Origin: Caulobacteraceae bacterium
GTDB taxonomy: Bacteria > Pseudomonadota > Alphaproteobacteria > Caulobacterales > Caulobacteraceae
DNA length: 40,703 nucleotides
NCBI GenBank assembly: GCA_027452265.1
Contig: DAIDGR010000050.1
Coordinates: 1 to 40,703, forward strand
Reading direction: 5' to 3'
Of this stretch, positions 25,001 through 33,180 are shown piece after piece. Under the pieces are notes generated by a model. It did not search any database. It was not told where the DNA came from and worked only from the letters and a program-made list of their open reading frames with translations. Position 1 is the stretch's first letter. Every line of letters begins with the position of its first letter. A program made the translations under genes and the position numbers.

Positions 25001-26375
25001 CCGGTTGCAGCTCACCCTGGATCCTCGAACGGGCGGTGGGGGAGCGGCGTGGTGGGATCGCCTGACCGCCGCTCAGGCGCGCGGCGGATTGCGCTATCAG
25101 GGGCCGGCGGAGGCCTTGTGGACGCTGGGAAGTCTGGGGGGCCAGACCCTGTCCGGCCCGCTGGCCATCGGCGTCGACCTGTCCGGTCGGCTGGATCAAC
25201 CGGAGTTGCGCGGCGTCGTGCGCGGCGTCGGCCTGAGCTTCACCGATCCGGACCTGGGACTGTCCCTGAAGGATATCGCGCTGGATGGTCGCTTCGACGG
25301 CGCGCGCCTGCAACTGCGCCAGCTCAGCGCCAAGGCGGGCGAGGGGACGGTCGAGGCCTCGGGCTATGCCGATCTGAGCGCCGCGCAGGGCTTTCCGGTG
25401 GATCTGCATCTCAAGCTTGCCCGGGCGCGCCTGCTCTCGGGTGCGCCGCTCGACGCCACGATGTCGGGCGAGGTCGCCGTGACCCACGACCATGTCAAAG
25501 GCGGTCTGATCGCGGGGAGCCTGACCCTGGACAAGGCCAGCTACCAGATCGGATCGGCTTCGGCCGACGACATCGTCGAACTGGTCGGGGTCCGTCGCAA
25601 GGATGCCGAAACCACCCCGCCGGCGGCGCAGGACGACGCCTTTGGCCGGGTTTCTCGCCCCAGCGCATGGAAGCTGGACGTGGGCGTCAATGGCGGCAGC
25701 CATATCTTTGTCTCAGGCATGGGTCTGGACGCCGAGTGGCGCGCGGCGCTCAAGATCGCCGGCGACCTGCGGGTCCCGCGCGTCACCGGTGACGTCAACC
25801 TGGTCCGCGGCAGCTATGAATTCGCCGGGCGCAAGCTGACCCTGTCGCGCGGCGTCATTCATCTGAACGGCGCGAACCCGCCCAACCCGACCCTGGATAT
25901 CCAGGCCACCACCACGGCAGAGGGCGTCACCGCCAATATCAACATCGCCGGCACGGCCAACCGCCCGCAGATTACCTTCAGCTCCAGTCCCGCCCTGCCT
26001 GAGGACCAGATTCTGGCGCGCCTGCTGTTCGGGGCCTCGGCCAGCAATATCTCCGCCGTGCAAGCCGTGCAGCTTGCCGCCTCGCTCAACGCGCTTCGGA
26101 GTGGCGGCTCCGATCCCACGTCCGGCCTGCGCAAGGCGATCAAGCTCGATCGCCTCAGCGTCTATGCCGCCGATCCCACGCTCAATCGCGGGACCTCGGT
26201 CGGCGCGGGCAAATATATCGGCTCGCGGATCTATGTTGAGGTGACGACCGACGCCAAGGGCTATGCCGCGACCCAGGTGGAGATCGCGCTCACCAAGGCG
26301 TTCCGGCTCCTGTCCCAGGTCGGCACCATGATCGGCGGCACAAGTATCGATCTGCAGTACACCAAGCAGTATTAG
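22062..26375 (+). CDS. tamB: TamB, translocation and assembly module inner-membrane protein (AsmA/YhdP superfamily)
   Basis: 1437 residues. A proline-rich cytoplasmic start, one membrane anchor (about 30-52), and a very long repetitive beta-rich periplasmic region of alternating short strands that forms the hydrophobic beta-taco groove. The last ~350 residues are the conserved DUF490 domain: DVGVNGGSHIFVSGMGLDAEW, VTGDVNLVRGSYEFAGRKL, PPNPTLDIQATTT, and LPEDQILARLLFGASASNIS. It is the inner-membrane partner of TamA, thought to carry phospholipids or support outer-membrane protein assembly. It starts within the tamA stop codon and is followed by rlmJ after 7 bases. Confidence 0.95.
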   Translation: MTEPPPQSGPPPPDARPEAPQGARRTSPGRVAGRALAAVAVSLIALLALALGGLDTRLGRGLLAREIARVDLGEGLHLSIGRIDGSIWRRMVLRQVALSDPQGVFLRAPEVTLAWRPARLLDRDVLIEEARSPEIRLLRLPRLARPPGQAPSSSPRLHIALEHLRVDALLIGPPGAQAPPPVSLMGSVEILAARVRLDLHAAVAKPGADGGGDRFDARLDADPDHNRLQANLALTAPRGGALDHLLGLGAPLEAKLQGGGDWQAWNGETQARLGGRPLLDAHLTARDGAFRARGKAAPGDLVHMGERPGDGQAEARHDAAAWLAGRFAFDISTRPEPANRLWLQADAVSSSLSAKAQGRLDLKRGRFEGLDAGLEAQGEWPLPGGLRVRDPHLHARLAGVFAMPETTGEVRAATLSGAGFTLTGLQAHGESAPRASGARSLKISADLSSVTGLPAGLDPLAAKAALASDLILDRRGEVRGTVTLRSPRLMADLNLSPTRSGLAGNLTAHARGYDLAGQGLADLDLTSSVGLDAKGQLSLDGTLHGVARELSDPTVRQVFDGPAEASGHLRVSPDGAAAVSGMTLSSPGLAIRAGEARLAPDGGLSLHLAGRSRDFGPLDLTASGNLDALHLRLAAPRPSPLGLSDLVAEAAQAKGARAGESLWRLQARATSDYGPVTLDSDLDILGSSTSLKVKRARLGDLGLVGVVKAGASGLLSGDLSLSGEGLKGVAHLSEVDGAQAARVSLSGHGVRLPLHPDLTLRQGKADLVLQLHKTGPTLTGAVSAAGAHWNGITVSRLSLDLGLHRGEGQVRFDAAGSAAAPFALKGVARVSPGLIRLSGEGSAAKVPIQVNGEAVLHQLPGGYRLDPTTIVLPHGRILVSGENDSAGIKADLALEGADLGVLRAFAPDLDVAGVATGQARFDLPASGAMPTAHASLQVLNFTRSGMAAAAAPMDLALTAELSPAGGALHALARQGGATIGRLQLTLDPRTGGGGAAWWDRLTAAQARGGLRYQGPAEALWTLGSLGGQTLSGPLAIGVDLSGRLDQPELRGVVRGVGLSFTDPDLGLSLKDIALDGRFDGARLQLRQLSAKAGEGTVEASGYADLSAAQGFPVDLHLKLARARLLSGAPLDATMSGEVAVTHDHVKGGLIAGSLTLDKASYQIGSASADDIVELVGVRRKDAETTPPAAQDDAFGRVSRPSAWKLDVGVNGGSHIFVSGMGLDAEWRAALKIAGDLRVPRVTGDVNLVRGSYEFAGRKLTLSRGVIHLNGANPPNPTLDIQATTTAEGVTANINIAGTANRPQITFSSSPALPEDQILARLLFGASASNISAVQAVQLAASLNALRSGGSDPTSGLRKAIKLDRLSVYAADPTLNRGTSVGAGKYIGSRIYVEVTTDAKGYAATQVEIALTKAFRLLSQVGTMIGGTSIDLQYTKQY

Positions 26376-26382
26376 GACCCGC

Positions 26383-27216
26383 GTGAACTATCGACATGCC
26401 TTCCACGCCGGCAATTTCGCCGACCTCCTCAAGCACGCCCTGCTGCTGGAGGTGATGGCGCGACTGGAGGGGGCCTCGCCGCTTTGCGTCATCGACACCC
26501 ATGCGGGCGCCGGGCTCTATGCGCTCGATTCGCCCGAGGCGCGTCGCACCGGCGAGGCGGAGGCGGGAATCGTTCGCCTGATGGCGGATGCGGCCGCGCC
26601 GGCCGAATTCGCGCCGCTGAAGCGCGCCGTGGGACGCCTCAATCGCAGCGGGCCCATATCCCGCTATCCCGGCTCGCCCCTTCTGATCGCGGGTCGGCTT
26701 GGGCCGCGCGACCGGCTGATCGCCTGTGAGGCCGAGCCGGGCGCGCATGCCGCCTTGCGCCAGACCCTGACGCCCTTTCGCGGGGCCGAGGCCGTTCGCG
26801 GCGATGGCTGGCGTCTCGGCCTTCAGCGGTCGCCCAAAGCCCCGGCGCGCCTTCTGGTCCTGATCGATCCGCCGTTCGAGGCGGCCAATGACGCGGACGA
26901 GGTCGCCGGCCTGACCCGGTCCCTGTTGCGGGTCAATCCCGCCGCCGTGATCGTCGTCTGGGCCCCCCTGAAGGACCTGGCCAGTCTCTACGCCCTGTTC
27001 GCGGCCCTGGAGGCGGCGGCGGGACGCCATGAGGCGATGACCGTGGAGATGCGCCTGCGTCCTCCCCTGGATCCCTTGAGGTTCAACGGCTGCGCCTTGG
27101 TCGTGATCAATCCGCCGGACGGCGTGGACCAGGCCGTCCGCCCGACCGGGGACTGGATCGCCAGGACCTGCGGCGAGGGGGGCGAGGTCCGAATCCAGCG
27201 TCGGGCAAAAGCCTGA
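26383..27216 (+). CDS. rlmJ: 23S rRNA (adenine(2030)-N6)-methyltransferase
   Basis: 277 residues from a GTG with AGGA six bases upstream. The N-terminus NYRHAFHAGNFADLLKHALL is the family signature; then the AdoMet-binding VIDTHAGAGLYAL, the LSRYPGS-like SRYPGSPLLIAG, and the catalytic LIDPPFE (DPPF form of the N6-methyladenine motif). It methylates A2030 of 23S rRNA in E. coli numbering. It lies seven bases after tamB, so it is probably on the same transcript, although its role is unrelated. Confidence 0.95.
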   Translation: MNYRHAFHAGNFADLLKHALLLEVMARLEGASPLCVIDTHAGAGLYALDSPEARRTGEAEAGIVRLMADAAAPAEFAPLKRAVGRLNRSGPISRYPGSPLLIAGRLGPRDRLIACEAEPGAHAALRQTLTPFRGAEAVRGDGWRLGLQRSPKAPARLLVLIDPPFEAANDADEVAGLTRSLLRVNPAAVIVVWAPLKDLASLYALFAALEAAAGRHEAMTVEMRLRPPLDPLRFNGCALVVINPPDGVDQAVRPTGDWIARTCGEGGEVRIQRRAKA

Positions 27217-27234
27217 TGCGGGACGCGCCCCTTT

Positions 27235-27248
27235 TTCGCAATTGCGAA
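27235..27248. promoter_or_regulatory. 14-bp perfect palindrome upstream of the HhH gene
   Basis: TTCGCAATTGCGAA is a perfect palindrome in the 77-base gap between rlmJ and the helix-hairpin-helix gene. A further TGCGAAATTC (27265-27274) repeats half of it. It is AT-rich against a GC-rich background and precedes a possible -10 (TATGCT, 27255-27260). It resembles a dimeric repressor operator; the TTTGC/GCAAA-type sites of ScfR/PccR-family regulators are similar in style but not identical. Confidence 0.5.
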
Positions 27249-27293
27249 GAATGATATGCTGCGCTGCGAAATTCCTGGTGCGGGAGACTCGCC

Positions 27294-27782
27294 ATGCTCT
27301 GGATCGAAACCGTTACGCCCTCGAACCTTCGTCGCGATGCTGAGAAGGCTTTGAGCCTTCCGGTTGGCCTCACCAGCCCGCTTTGGCTGGCCTTCGGCGC
27401 CGCCGCCGCAAGCGGGGTCGCATTCTGGTGGATGTCGCGGTTGGGACGGCCGGTCAATCTCGAGGCGGCGAAGGCGGCGCCAAGGATCCCCCTCGCCGCG
27501 CCGGAGCGGGTTGAGATGGCGGCCGTCGCCGAGCGCCACACCGACCCCGCCTCGACCGTTCAGGTCGCAGACCTCGCCCCGCACAGCGCGGACGATCTCA
27601 CGGCCCTCAAGGGCGTGGGCCCTCGCATCGCCAGCGCCCTGGCCGAGCGGGGTGTGGTCACCTTCCAGGCCTTGGCCAATTGGAGCGAGGCTGAGCTGGA
27701 GGCGTTCGACGCCGCGCTCAATCTGCGCGGCCGCGGTCGTCGCGACGACTGGATCGGCCAGGCCCGCGCCCGCCTGGGGTGA
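27294..27782 (+). CDS. Membrane-anchored helix-hairpin-helix protein
   Basis: 162 residues, with GGGAG nine bases upstream of the ATG. A short N-terminal region (1-28, TPSNLRRDAEKALSLP) is followed by one membrane helix (about 29-47, PLWLAFGAAAASGVAFWWM), a Pro/Ala linker (50-98), and a C-terminal helix-hairpin-helix domain (100-162) containing DDLTALKGVGPRIASALAER and RGRGRRDDWIGQARARL. This C-terminal domain is the type found appended to NuoE or ribosomal L21 proteins in alphaproteobacteria and normally contacts nucleic acid or proteins. What it does at the membrane is unknown. Converges on the methylmalonyl-CoA mutase gene. Confidence 0.8.
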   Translation: MLWIETVTPSNLRRDAEKALSLPVGLTSPLWLAFGAAAASGVAFWWMSRLGRPVNLEAAKAAPRIPLAAPERVEMAAVAERHTDPASTVQVADLAPHSADDLTALKGVGPRIASALAERGVVTFQALANWSEAELEAFDAALNLRGRGRRDDWIGQARARLG

Positions 27783-27828
27783 GACTGACCCGCCTCGTCC
27801 CGCCCGGCCCGCCCCGCCCTGTCACGGC

Positions 27829-29997
27829 TCAGCGCGGCGGCGCCTGGGCGTAGCCCAGATCCGCGTTAAGGGCGTCCAGGATGGCGGCGGCGGCGTCCGC
27901 CACGGCCGTACCCGGCGGGAAGATCAGCCGTGCGCCGGCCTCGGTCAGGGCCGCATAGTCCTTGGGCGGGACCACCCCGCCGACGACGATCATGATGTCG
28001 CCGCGTCCCCGCTTTTCCAGCTCGGCCTTGAGCTCGGGGATCAGGGTCAGGTGACCGGCCGCCAGGGAACTTGCCCCGACCACGTGCACGTCCAGCTCCA
28101 CCGCCCGGGCCGCCGTCTCCGCCGGCGTGGCGAAGAGCGGGCCGGCCTCGACGGTGAATCCCAGATCCGAGAAGCCCGTGGCGATGACCTTCTGGCCGCG
28201 GTCGTGACCGTCCTGGCCCATCTTGGCCACCAGTACGGCGGGCGCGCGTCCGTCGGCCTGGGCGAAATCCGCGATCAGGCTTCGCACATGCCGCGCCCGG
28301 GGACTGTCGCCCAGGGCCGCCGAATAGACCCCGGAGATTACCTCGGCGCGCGCTTCGTGGCGGCCAAAGACGTGCTCCAGGGCCAGGCTGATCTCGCCGA
28401 CCGTGGCCCCGACCCTCGCCGCGTCCACGGACAGGCCCAACAGGTTCCCCTGACCGCGCGCGCCGGCTTCCAGGGCGGCAAGCGCGGAGGCCACCGCGGC
28501 GCCGTCACGGCTGGCCTTCAGGGCTTCGAGCCGCGCGAGCTGGGCCTTGAGGGCGGCGGAGTTGTCCACCGCCAGAATCGGGATGTCGGCTTCGGCCTTG
28601 GGCGGGAAGCGATTGACCCCGACGATGGTCTGGGCGCCGGAGTCGATAGCCCCCTGGATTCGCGCGGCCGATTCCTCGATACGCCGCTTGGGAATGCCCG
28701 CCGCGATGGCCTTGGCCATGCCGCCCGCCGCCTCCACCTCGGCGATGTGCGAGAGCGCCCTGGCCGCCAGGTCGTGGGTCAGGCGCTCGACATAATAGGA
28801 CCCGCCCCAGGGGTCGATGATCCCCGTCGCGCCGCTTTCGACCTGCAGGAACAGCTGGGTGTTGCGTGCGATCCGGGCGGAAAAGTCGGTGGGCAAGGCG
28901 AGGGCCTCGTCCAGGGAGTTGGTATGCAGGCTCTGGGTGTGGCCGGAGACGGCGGCCATGGCCTCCAGCGCGGTGCGCGCGACATTGTTGAACACGTCCT
29001 GCGCCGCCAGGCTCCAGCCGCTGGTCTGGGTGTGCGCCCGCAGGCAGAGGGAACGGGAATCCTTGGGCGCGAACCGCTCGGTCAGGAGCCGCGCCCAGAG
29101 CAGCCGCGCGGCGCGCTGCTTGGCCACCTCCATGAAGTGGTTCATCCCCGCATTCCAGAAGAAGGACAGGCGCGGGGCGAAGGCGTCCACATCCAGGCCG
29201 GCCGCAACGCCCGCGCGGACATAGTCGAGGCCATCGGCCAGGGTGTAGGCGAGCTCAAGATCGAGCGAGGCCCCCGCCTCCTGCATGTGATAGCCGCTGA
29301 TCGAGATGCTGTTGAAGCGCGGCATCTCGCGCGAGGTGTAGGCGAAGATGTCGGAGATAATCCGCATCGAGGGATCGGGCGGGTAGATATAGGTGTTGCG
29401 GACCATGAACTCCTTGAGGATGTCGTTCTGGATGGTCCCGGATAGCGCGTTGCGCGCGACCCCCTGCTCCTCGGCCGCGACGATATAGAGCGCCAGGATC
29501 GGAAGCACCGCCCCGTTCATGGTCATCGATACGCTCATCTTGTCGAGCGGGATGCCGGAGAACAGGACGCGCATGTCGAGGATGGAGTCGATCGCCACCC
29601 CGGCCATGCCGACATCGCCCCGGACCCGCGGATGGTCGGAATCGTAGCCGCGATGTGTGGCCAGATCGAAAGCCACCGACAGGCCCATCTGTCCCGCCGC
29701 AAGGTTGCGCCGATAGAAGGCGTTCGACTCTTCCGCGGTGGAGAAGCCGGAATATTGCCGTACGGTCCAGGGATTGGTGGCGTACATGGTGGGATAGGGG
29801 CCGCGCAGATACGGCGCCACGCCCGGATAGCCGCCCACGAAGTCCAGCCCGGCAATGTCCCCGGCTTGGTAGATCGGCGCGATCGGGAAGCCTTCGGGAG
29901 GGACCCAGGCCGGCGGGGTCGCCAGATGCGGCGGGGCGCCTGCTCCGCCCTCGAGGGGCACGGCGGTGTAGTCGGGGATCAGGGCCTTGGGACTCAT
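27829..29997 (-). CDS. scpA: Methylmalonyl-CoA mutase, large (B12-binding) subunit
   Basis: 722 residues. Converts (R)-methylmalonyl-CoA to succinyl-CoA with adenosylcobalamin, the last step of propionyl-CoA assimilation. The TIM-barrel domain has [15 protein letters not shown] with the active-site Tyr82, the [11 protein letters not shown] segment and [13 protein letters not shown] with the active-site His. The C-terminal B12 domain has DGHDRG (596-601, DxHxxG) whose His598 replaces the dimethylbenzimidazole ligand, then [10 protein letters not shown] and [10 protein letters not shown]. Length is typical. Its start overlaps the stop of the small-subunit gene by ATGA, giving translational coupling. 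The epimerase and the MeaB chaperone are not in the window. Confidence 0.97.
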   Translation of the reverse strand: MSPKALIPDYTAVPLEGGAGAPPHLATPPAWVPPEGFPIAPIYQAGDIAGLDFVGGYPGVAPYLRGPYPTMYATNPWTVRQYSGFSTAEESNAFYRRNLAAGQMGLSVAFDLATHRGYDSDHPRVRGDVGMAGVAIDSILDMRVLFSGIPLDKMSVSMTMNGAVLPILALYIVAAEEQGVARNALSGTIQNDILKEFMVRNTYIYPPDPSMRIISDIFAYTSREMPRFNSISISGYHMQEAGASLDLELAYTLADGLDYVRAGVAAGLDVDAFAPRLSFFWNAGMNHFMEVAKQRAARLLWARLLTERFAPKDSRSLCLRAHTQTSGWSLAAQDVFNNVARTALEAMAAVSGHTQSLHTNSLDEALALPTDFSARIARNTQLFLQVESGATGIIDPWGGSYYVERLTHDLAARALSHIAEVEAAGGMAKAIAAGIPKRRIEESAARIQGAIDSGAQTIVGVNRFPPKAEADIPILAVDNSAALKAQLARLEALKASRDGAAVASALAALEAGARGQGNLLGLSVDAARVGATVGEISLALEHVFGRHEARAEVISGVYSAALGDSPRARHVRSLIADFAQADGRAPAVLVAKMGQDGHDRGQKVIATGFSDLGFTVEAGPLFATPAETAARAVELDVHVVGASSLAAGHLTLIPELKAELEKRGRGDIMIVVGGVVPPKDYAALTEAGARLIFPPGTAVADAAAAILDALNADLGYAQAPPR

Positions 29998-31421
29998 GAT
30001 CGGGCCTCCAGCGCCAGGTCCTCAAGGGCAATGGGCGTCAGGGGGGGGCACCTCGCCGGGGCCCCGCCAGGGGAGGGGTCGACGATCGATCGGGCCGGGG
30101 CGGACGCCCGCGGGGGCGGCGGTTCGGCGGGAGGGAAGTCGGTGACATTGAGGATGCGGCGGCGGCCCTGACCGAGGGCGGCGGCGAGGGCGTCCCGGGC
30201 CGCGGCGACGCGACCGGCGATCTCGCCCGAAAGGAGGGCCTTGGCGAGGCCGCCTTGCGCCTCGATGGACTGGAATTCGCACCAGGCGGCGCGGGCGAGG
30301 CCCTCGGTATGGGCCTCCAGAGCATAGGACCCGCCGGCGGGATCGGCCACGCGGCCCAGTTGCCCCTCCTCCATCAGGACAAGCTGCACGTTGCGCGCCA
30401 GACGAGGCCCTTGTGGATCGCTTGCGCCGAGGGCGGCGTCGTGCGGCTCCAGGACGACGGCGTCGGCCCCGCCGACAGCGCCGGCGAATCCGGCGGCCGT
30501 CAGCCGCACAAGGTTGGTCCAGGGCTCTGCCCGGGTCAGCATCCGGCGCGAGGCCCGGGCCTCGATCCGCACGGGCGCCGCGACGCCGCAGGCGCCGACG
30601 AGGCGGTCAAACACAATCCGTGCGGCGCGCAGTTTGGCGATGCCGGCGAAAGGCTCCGCGTCCAGGGCCAGACCAAACACCGTCCGTGACCAGGCCTCTG
30701 AGAGATCCAGGCCCGCCTTGGCGAGGGCGCGGACATAGGTCACCGCGGCCGCGGCGGCGAAGGCGATTTCCTGACCGGGTGTGGCGCCGGCTTCGTGCAC
30801 GACCTGGCCCGAGGCGAGAACCAGGCTGGCCCTGGGATAGGTCTCTCCCAGTCGCGCCGCCAGATCGGCGCAGGCGGCGATCTCGGCCTCGATGTCGCCA
30901 GACCAGGCGCCCCCAGCGGCGAAGGCGCTCAAGGGGTCGAGGTGGAAGGCGAGCCGGGCGCCGGGCGAGACCTTGGCCGCGGCGTCCAGCCCTCTGGCCG
31001 CCGTCCGCCCCGCGCCAGGCGCGTCCAGGGCCACCGGCGCGATCTCCAGAACCACATCCTCGAGAGCCTTCGCGATTTGGCCGGACTCGAACGCGTTCCC
31101 AAGTCGCAGGAGGAGGGAGGCGGCCCCCCCCTCCAGCGCCTCGGCGGCGTCGCTCCGGGCCGCATCGGGCGTCGCCGCCTGGACCAGGGCGCGAATGTCC
31201 CAGGCGCGCGTCTCGCCAGCCTCGCCCGTCCGCACGGGGCGGTTGAGGCGCGCCTCAGAGCGTGTCGCGGCGTCGCAGAGGGCGGGAAGGACAAGGCCGT
31301 CGGGCGTGCGCTGGTCGAGCGTCTCCAGACTCGCCCCTTTCAGGGTCTTGGCGACCAGGGCCAGCCAGGCCGCCCGGTCCGGCGGCGGGAAATCCTGGGC
31401 GAGGAGAAGGGTGTTGGACAT
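29994..31421 (-). CDS. mutA: Methylmalonyl-CoA mutase, small subunit (no B12 domain)
   Basis: 475 residues from the ATG at 31421; the open frame extends upstream only through the DUF2239 gene. It resembles the barrel domain of the mutase ([61 protein letters not shown]) but lacks the catalytic Tyr/His set and the whole DxHxxG domain; it ends in a Pro/Ala-rich tail and [12 protein letters not shown]. Such small subunits are non-catalytic partners of the large subunit in heterodimeric mutases. Actinobacterial small subunits keep a degenerate B12 domain and are longer; here it is absent altogether. The leader is only 34 bases from the DUF2239 stop. Confidence 0.93.
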   Translation of the reverse strand: MSNTLLLAQDFPPPDRAAWLALVAKTLKGASLETLDQRTPDGLVLPALCDAATRSEARLNRPVRTGEAGETRAWDIRALVQAATPDAARSDAAEALEGGAASLLLRLGNAFESGQIAKALEDVVLEIAPVALDAPGAGRTAARGLDAAAKVSPGARLAFHLDPLSAFAAGGAWSGDIEAEIAACADLAARLGETYPRASLVLASGQVVHEAGATPGQEIAFAAAAAVTYVRALAKAGLDLSEAWSRTVFGLALDAEPFAGIAKLRAARIVFDRLVGACGVAAPVRIEARASRRMLTRAEPWTNLVRLTAAGFAGAVGGADAVVLEPHDAALGASDPQGPRLARNVQLVLMEEGQLGRVADPAGGSYALEAHTEGLARAAWCEFQSIEAQGGLAKALLSGEIAGRVAAARDALAAALGQGRRRILNVTDFPPAEPPPPRASAPARSIVDPSPGGAPARCPPLTPIALEDLALEARS

Positions 31422-31440
31422 CGGGGTCGTCTTGCACCCC

Positions 31441-31459
31441 GACCTCGCGGCAAGGTCAA
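31441..31459 (-). promoter_or_regulatory. possible -35 with dyad in front of the mutase operon
   Basis: On the minus strand TTGACC (31459-31454) overlaps the dyad GACCT-N7-AGGTC (31457-31441). A -35 with an internal dyad recalls MerR-type promoters with long spacers, but no good -10 follows. It overlaps the stop codon of DUF2239. Weak evidence. Confidence 0.22.
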
Positions 31460-32064
31460 GAGGAGGCGTTGCGTTGTGGCCCGTCCAGGAAGCGGCGGAT
31501 CTCACCTGCGATATCGCCCGGCCAGGCCAAGAGCCGTTCCTCGAGACGCCGCGAGTCGCCGCCGAACAGGGCCCGCGCCGCCTCTTCAAATCCTGGAAGG
31601 TCGCCGGCCATGGCGGACATGAAGCGGTAGGCGACCTCGCGGGTCTGCCGGACGCGGCCGGCGTCTGTCTGGCGCGCCGCATCGACCAGGCGTCGAAGCG
31701 CCACAGACGCCCCGCCAGGCTGCTCAGCCAACCAGGCCCAGTGTCTTGGAAGCAAGGTCACCTCCCGGGCGACGACCCCGAGCTTCGGACGACCCCGGCG
31801 GGCGGGCGATTGGGCGGGCGGTTGGGCGCGCGGGGCGTATCGCGCACGGACCTCGGTTTCTGAACCGCGCAGGTCGAGCTCAACCACCTGAGCGGTCGCC
31901 CGGTCGAAGGCAAGAATCACGGCCATGGGCGCCTCGGTGCGCCTGCGCCACGCGGCGGCGGCGACGTCGGCGAGAGGACCGGAGGCGATGCACGCCTTGT
32001 CCGCGAACGCGACCACGCCCTCCGGATAATCCGGCGCATCGAGGTCTTGGCGCGGAGGGGACAC
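31456..32064 (-). CDS. DUF2239 family protein
   Basis: 202 residues from a GTG. The middle carries the family-defining block GRPKLGVVAREVTLLPRHW (about 90-108) followed by WLAEQPGGASVALRRLVDAA, and a C-terminal AYRFMSAMAGDLPGFEEA. The N-terminal ~75 residues (VVAFADKACIASGPLADVAAA) look like a small alpha/beta domain. DUF2239 (PF09998) has no known function; the GRPKLGVVxREVTLLPRHWxWL block looks like a compact helix-turn-helix or ribbon-helix-helix-like segment, which would suit a DNA-binding role (inference). Divergent from a GIY-YIG gene with an operator-like palindrome between them. Confidence 0.85.
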   Translation of the reverse strand: MSPPRQDLDAPDYPEGVVAFADKACIASGPLADVAAAAWRRRTEAPMAVILAFDRATAQVVELDLRGSETEVRARYAPRAQPPAQSPARRGRPKLGVVAREVTLLPRHWAWLAEQPGGASVALRRLVDAARQTDAGRVRQTREVAYRFMSAMAGDLPGFEEAARALFGGDSRRLEERLLAWPGDIAGEIRRFLDGPQRNASS

Positions 32065-32073
32065 GGGCCTATA

Positions 32074-32087
32074 TTTATCCGGATAAA
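32074..32087. promoter_or_regulatory. perfect palindrome TTTATCCGGATAAA in a divergent promoter
   Basis: A perfect 14-bp palindrome in the 61-base gap between DUF2239 and the GIY-YIG gene, inside an unusually AT-rich island (ATATTTATCC then GGATAAAATAT). A second related site, CCGGATAATCCGG (32022-32034), lies within the DUF2239 5' coding region; both share TCCGGATAA, 57 bases apart. Position only ten bases from the DUF2239 start suggests control of initiation; AT-rich hexamers such as TAAAAT could act as -10 for the GIY-YIG side. Confidence 0.6.
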
Positions 32088-32125
32088 ATATGAATTGAAA
32101 GGGCCTGAGCCCGTCAGGCGGCCTG

Positions 32126-32461
32126 ATGAATCGCGAACAAAAGAAGGCGCTGATCGCCGCCTACAAGGAGCGGAAGCCGGGCGACGGCGTCTTCGCGGTG
32201 ATCTGCGGCGCGACCGGCGAAGCCTGGGTCGGGTGCAGCCGGCGTCTGGACACCCACCAGAACCGTCTGTGGTTCGCCCTGCGGACCGGGACCAGTCCTC
32301 ACAGGACGTTGCAGGCCGCCTGGACGTCCCATGGCGAGGCGGCCTTCCGTTTCGAAGAGCTTGATCGCCTGGAAGGCGAGCGGTCGCAGAGCGAGATCGC
32401 TCAGGAGCTCACGCGCCGCCTGTCGCTGTGGCGCGAGCGCTTGAAGGCGCGTGTGATTTAG
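32126..32461 (+). CDS. GIY-YIG nuclease family protein
   Basis: 111 residues with AGGCGG seven bases before the ATG. The two signature strands appear in diverged form: GVF (21-23) for GIY and WVG (34-36) for YIG, within GVFAVICGATGEAWVGCSRRL; the conserved Arg is probably Arg47 in NRLWFALR, and FEELDRLE carries candidate acidic residues. This small stand-alone form, beginning EQKKALIAAYKERKP, is a recognisable alphaproteobacterial subgroup. Whether it cuts nucleic acid is unknown. The stop overlaps the phoB stop by four bases on the opposite strand, so the two transcripts converge. Confidence 0.82.
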   Translation: MNREQKKALIAAYKERKPGDGVFAVICGATGEAWVGCSRRLDTHQNRLWFALRTGTSPHRTLQAAWTSHGEAAFRFEELDRLEGERSQSEIAQELTRRLSLWRERLKARVI

Positions 32462-33180
32462 GCGTTCAGCGCGTAGCCGGCCGAGCGTACCGTGCGGATC
32501 GGGTCCTCCACGCGGCCGCGGACCGCGCGGCCCAGGGCGCGTCGCAGACGGCCGATATGCACATCCACGGTGCGCGCCTCCACATAGACGTCCGAGCCCC
32601 AGACGGCGTCGAGGAGCTGCTCCCGGGAGAACACCCGCCCCGGATGCTGCATGAGGTGATCGAGCAGACGAAACTCGGTGGGACCGAGATGAATATCCTC
32701 GCCGCCGCGCGTCACCCGGTGCGCGACCCGGTCGATGACGATGTCGCCATGCTGCACCTTGTCCTCCACCAGTCCCGGTCGAAGGCGCCGCAGAACGGCG
32801 CGGAGACGCGCCACGAGTTCGGCCATGGAGAAGGGCTTGACCACATAGTCATCGGCGCCGGTGTCGAGGCCGCGGATCCGGTCGCTCTCCTCGCCCCTGG
32901 CCGTGAGCATCACCAGCGGAATGTTCCGCGTCTCCGCGCGCTGACGCAGGCGGCGGCAGATTTCGATGCCCGACACGGTCGGAAGCATCCAGTCGAGCAG
33001 GATGAGGTCGGGCCGCGACTCATCGATCAGTACGAGGGCCTCTTCGCCGTCGGCGCAAAGGGCGACGCGATAGCCTTCCTTGGTCAGGTTGTAGCTGATC
33101 AGGGTCGCCAGCGACTCCTCGTCCTCGACCACAAGGACGGTGGGGCCGATCGCCTCGGCGCCCATGACCTCGCGCTTCAC
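32458..33180 (-). CDS. phoB: Phosphate regulon response regulator
   Basis: 240 residues from a GTG overlapping the phoU stop (GTGA); an ATG at 33165 is an alternative start. Receiver domain with the acidic pair Glu19/Asp20, phospho-acceptor Asp63 in LLDWMLP, and Lys115 in DDYVVKPF; then the OmpR-type winged helix with LGPTEFRLLDHLMQHPGRVF and ARTVDVHIGRLRRALG, the recognition helix typical of PhoB. When phosphorylated it binds Pho boxes and activates phosphate-starvation genes. The cognate kinase gene phoR is not in this window. Placed last in the pst-phoU-phoB unit, with a Pho box in front of phoU that could give autoregulation. Confidence 0.96.
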   Translation of the reverse strand: MKREVMGAEAIGPTVLVVEDEESLATLISYNLTKEGYRVALCADGEEALVLIDESRPDLILLDWMLPTVSGIEICRRLRQRAETRNIPLVMLTARGEESDRIRGLDTGADDYVVKPFSMAELVARLRAVLRRLRPGLVEDKVQHGDIVIDRVAHRVTRGGEDIHLGPTEFRLLDHLMQHPGRVFSREQLLDAVWGSDVYVEARTVDVHIGRLRRALGRAVRGRVEDPIRTVRSAGYALNA

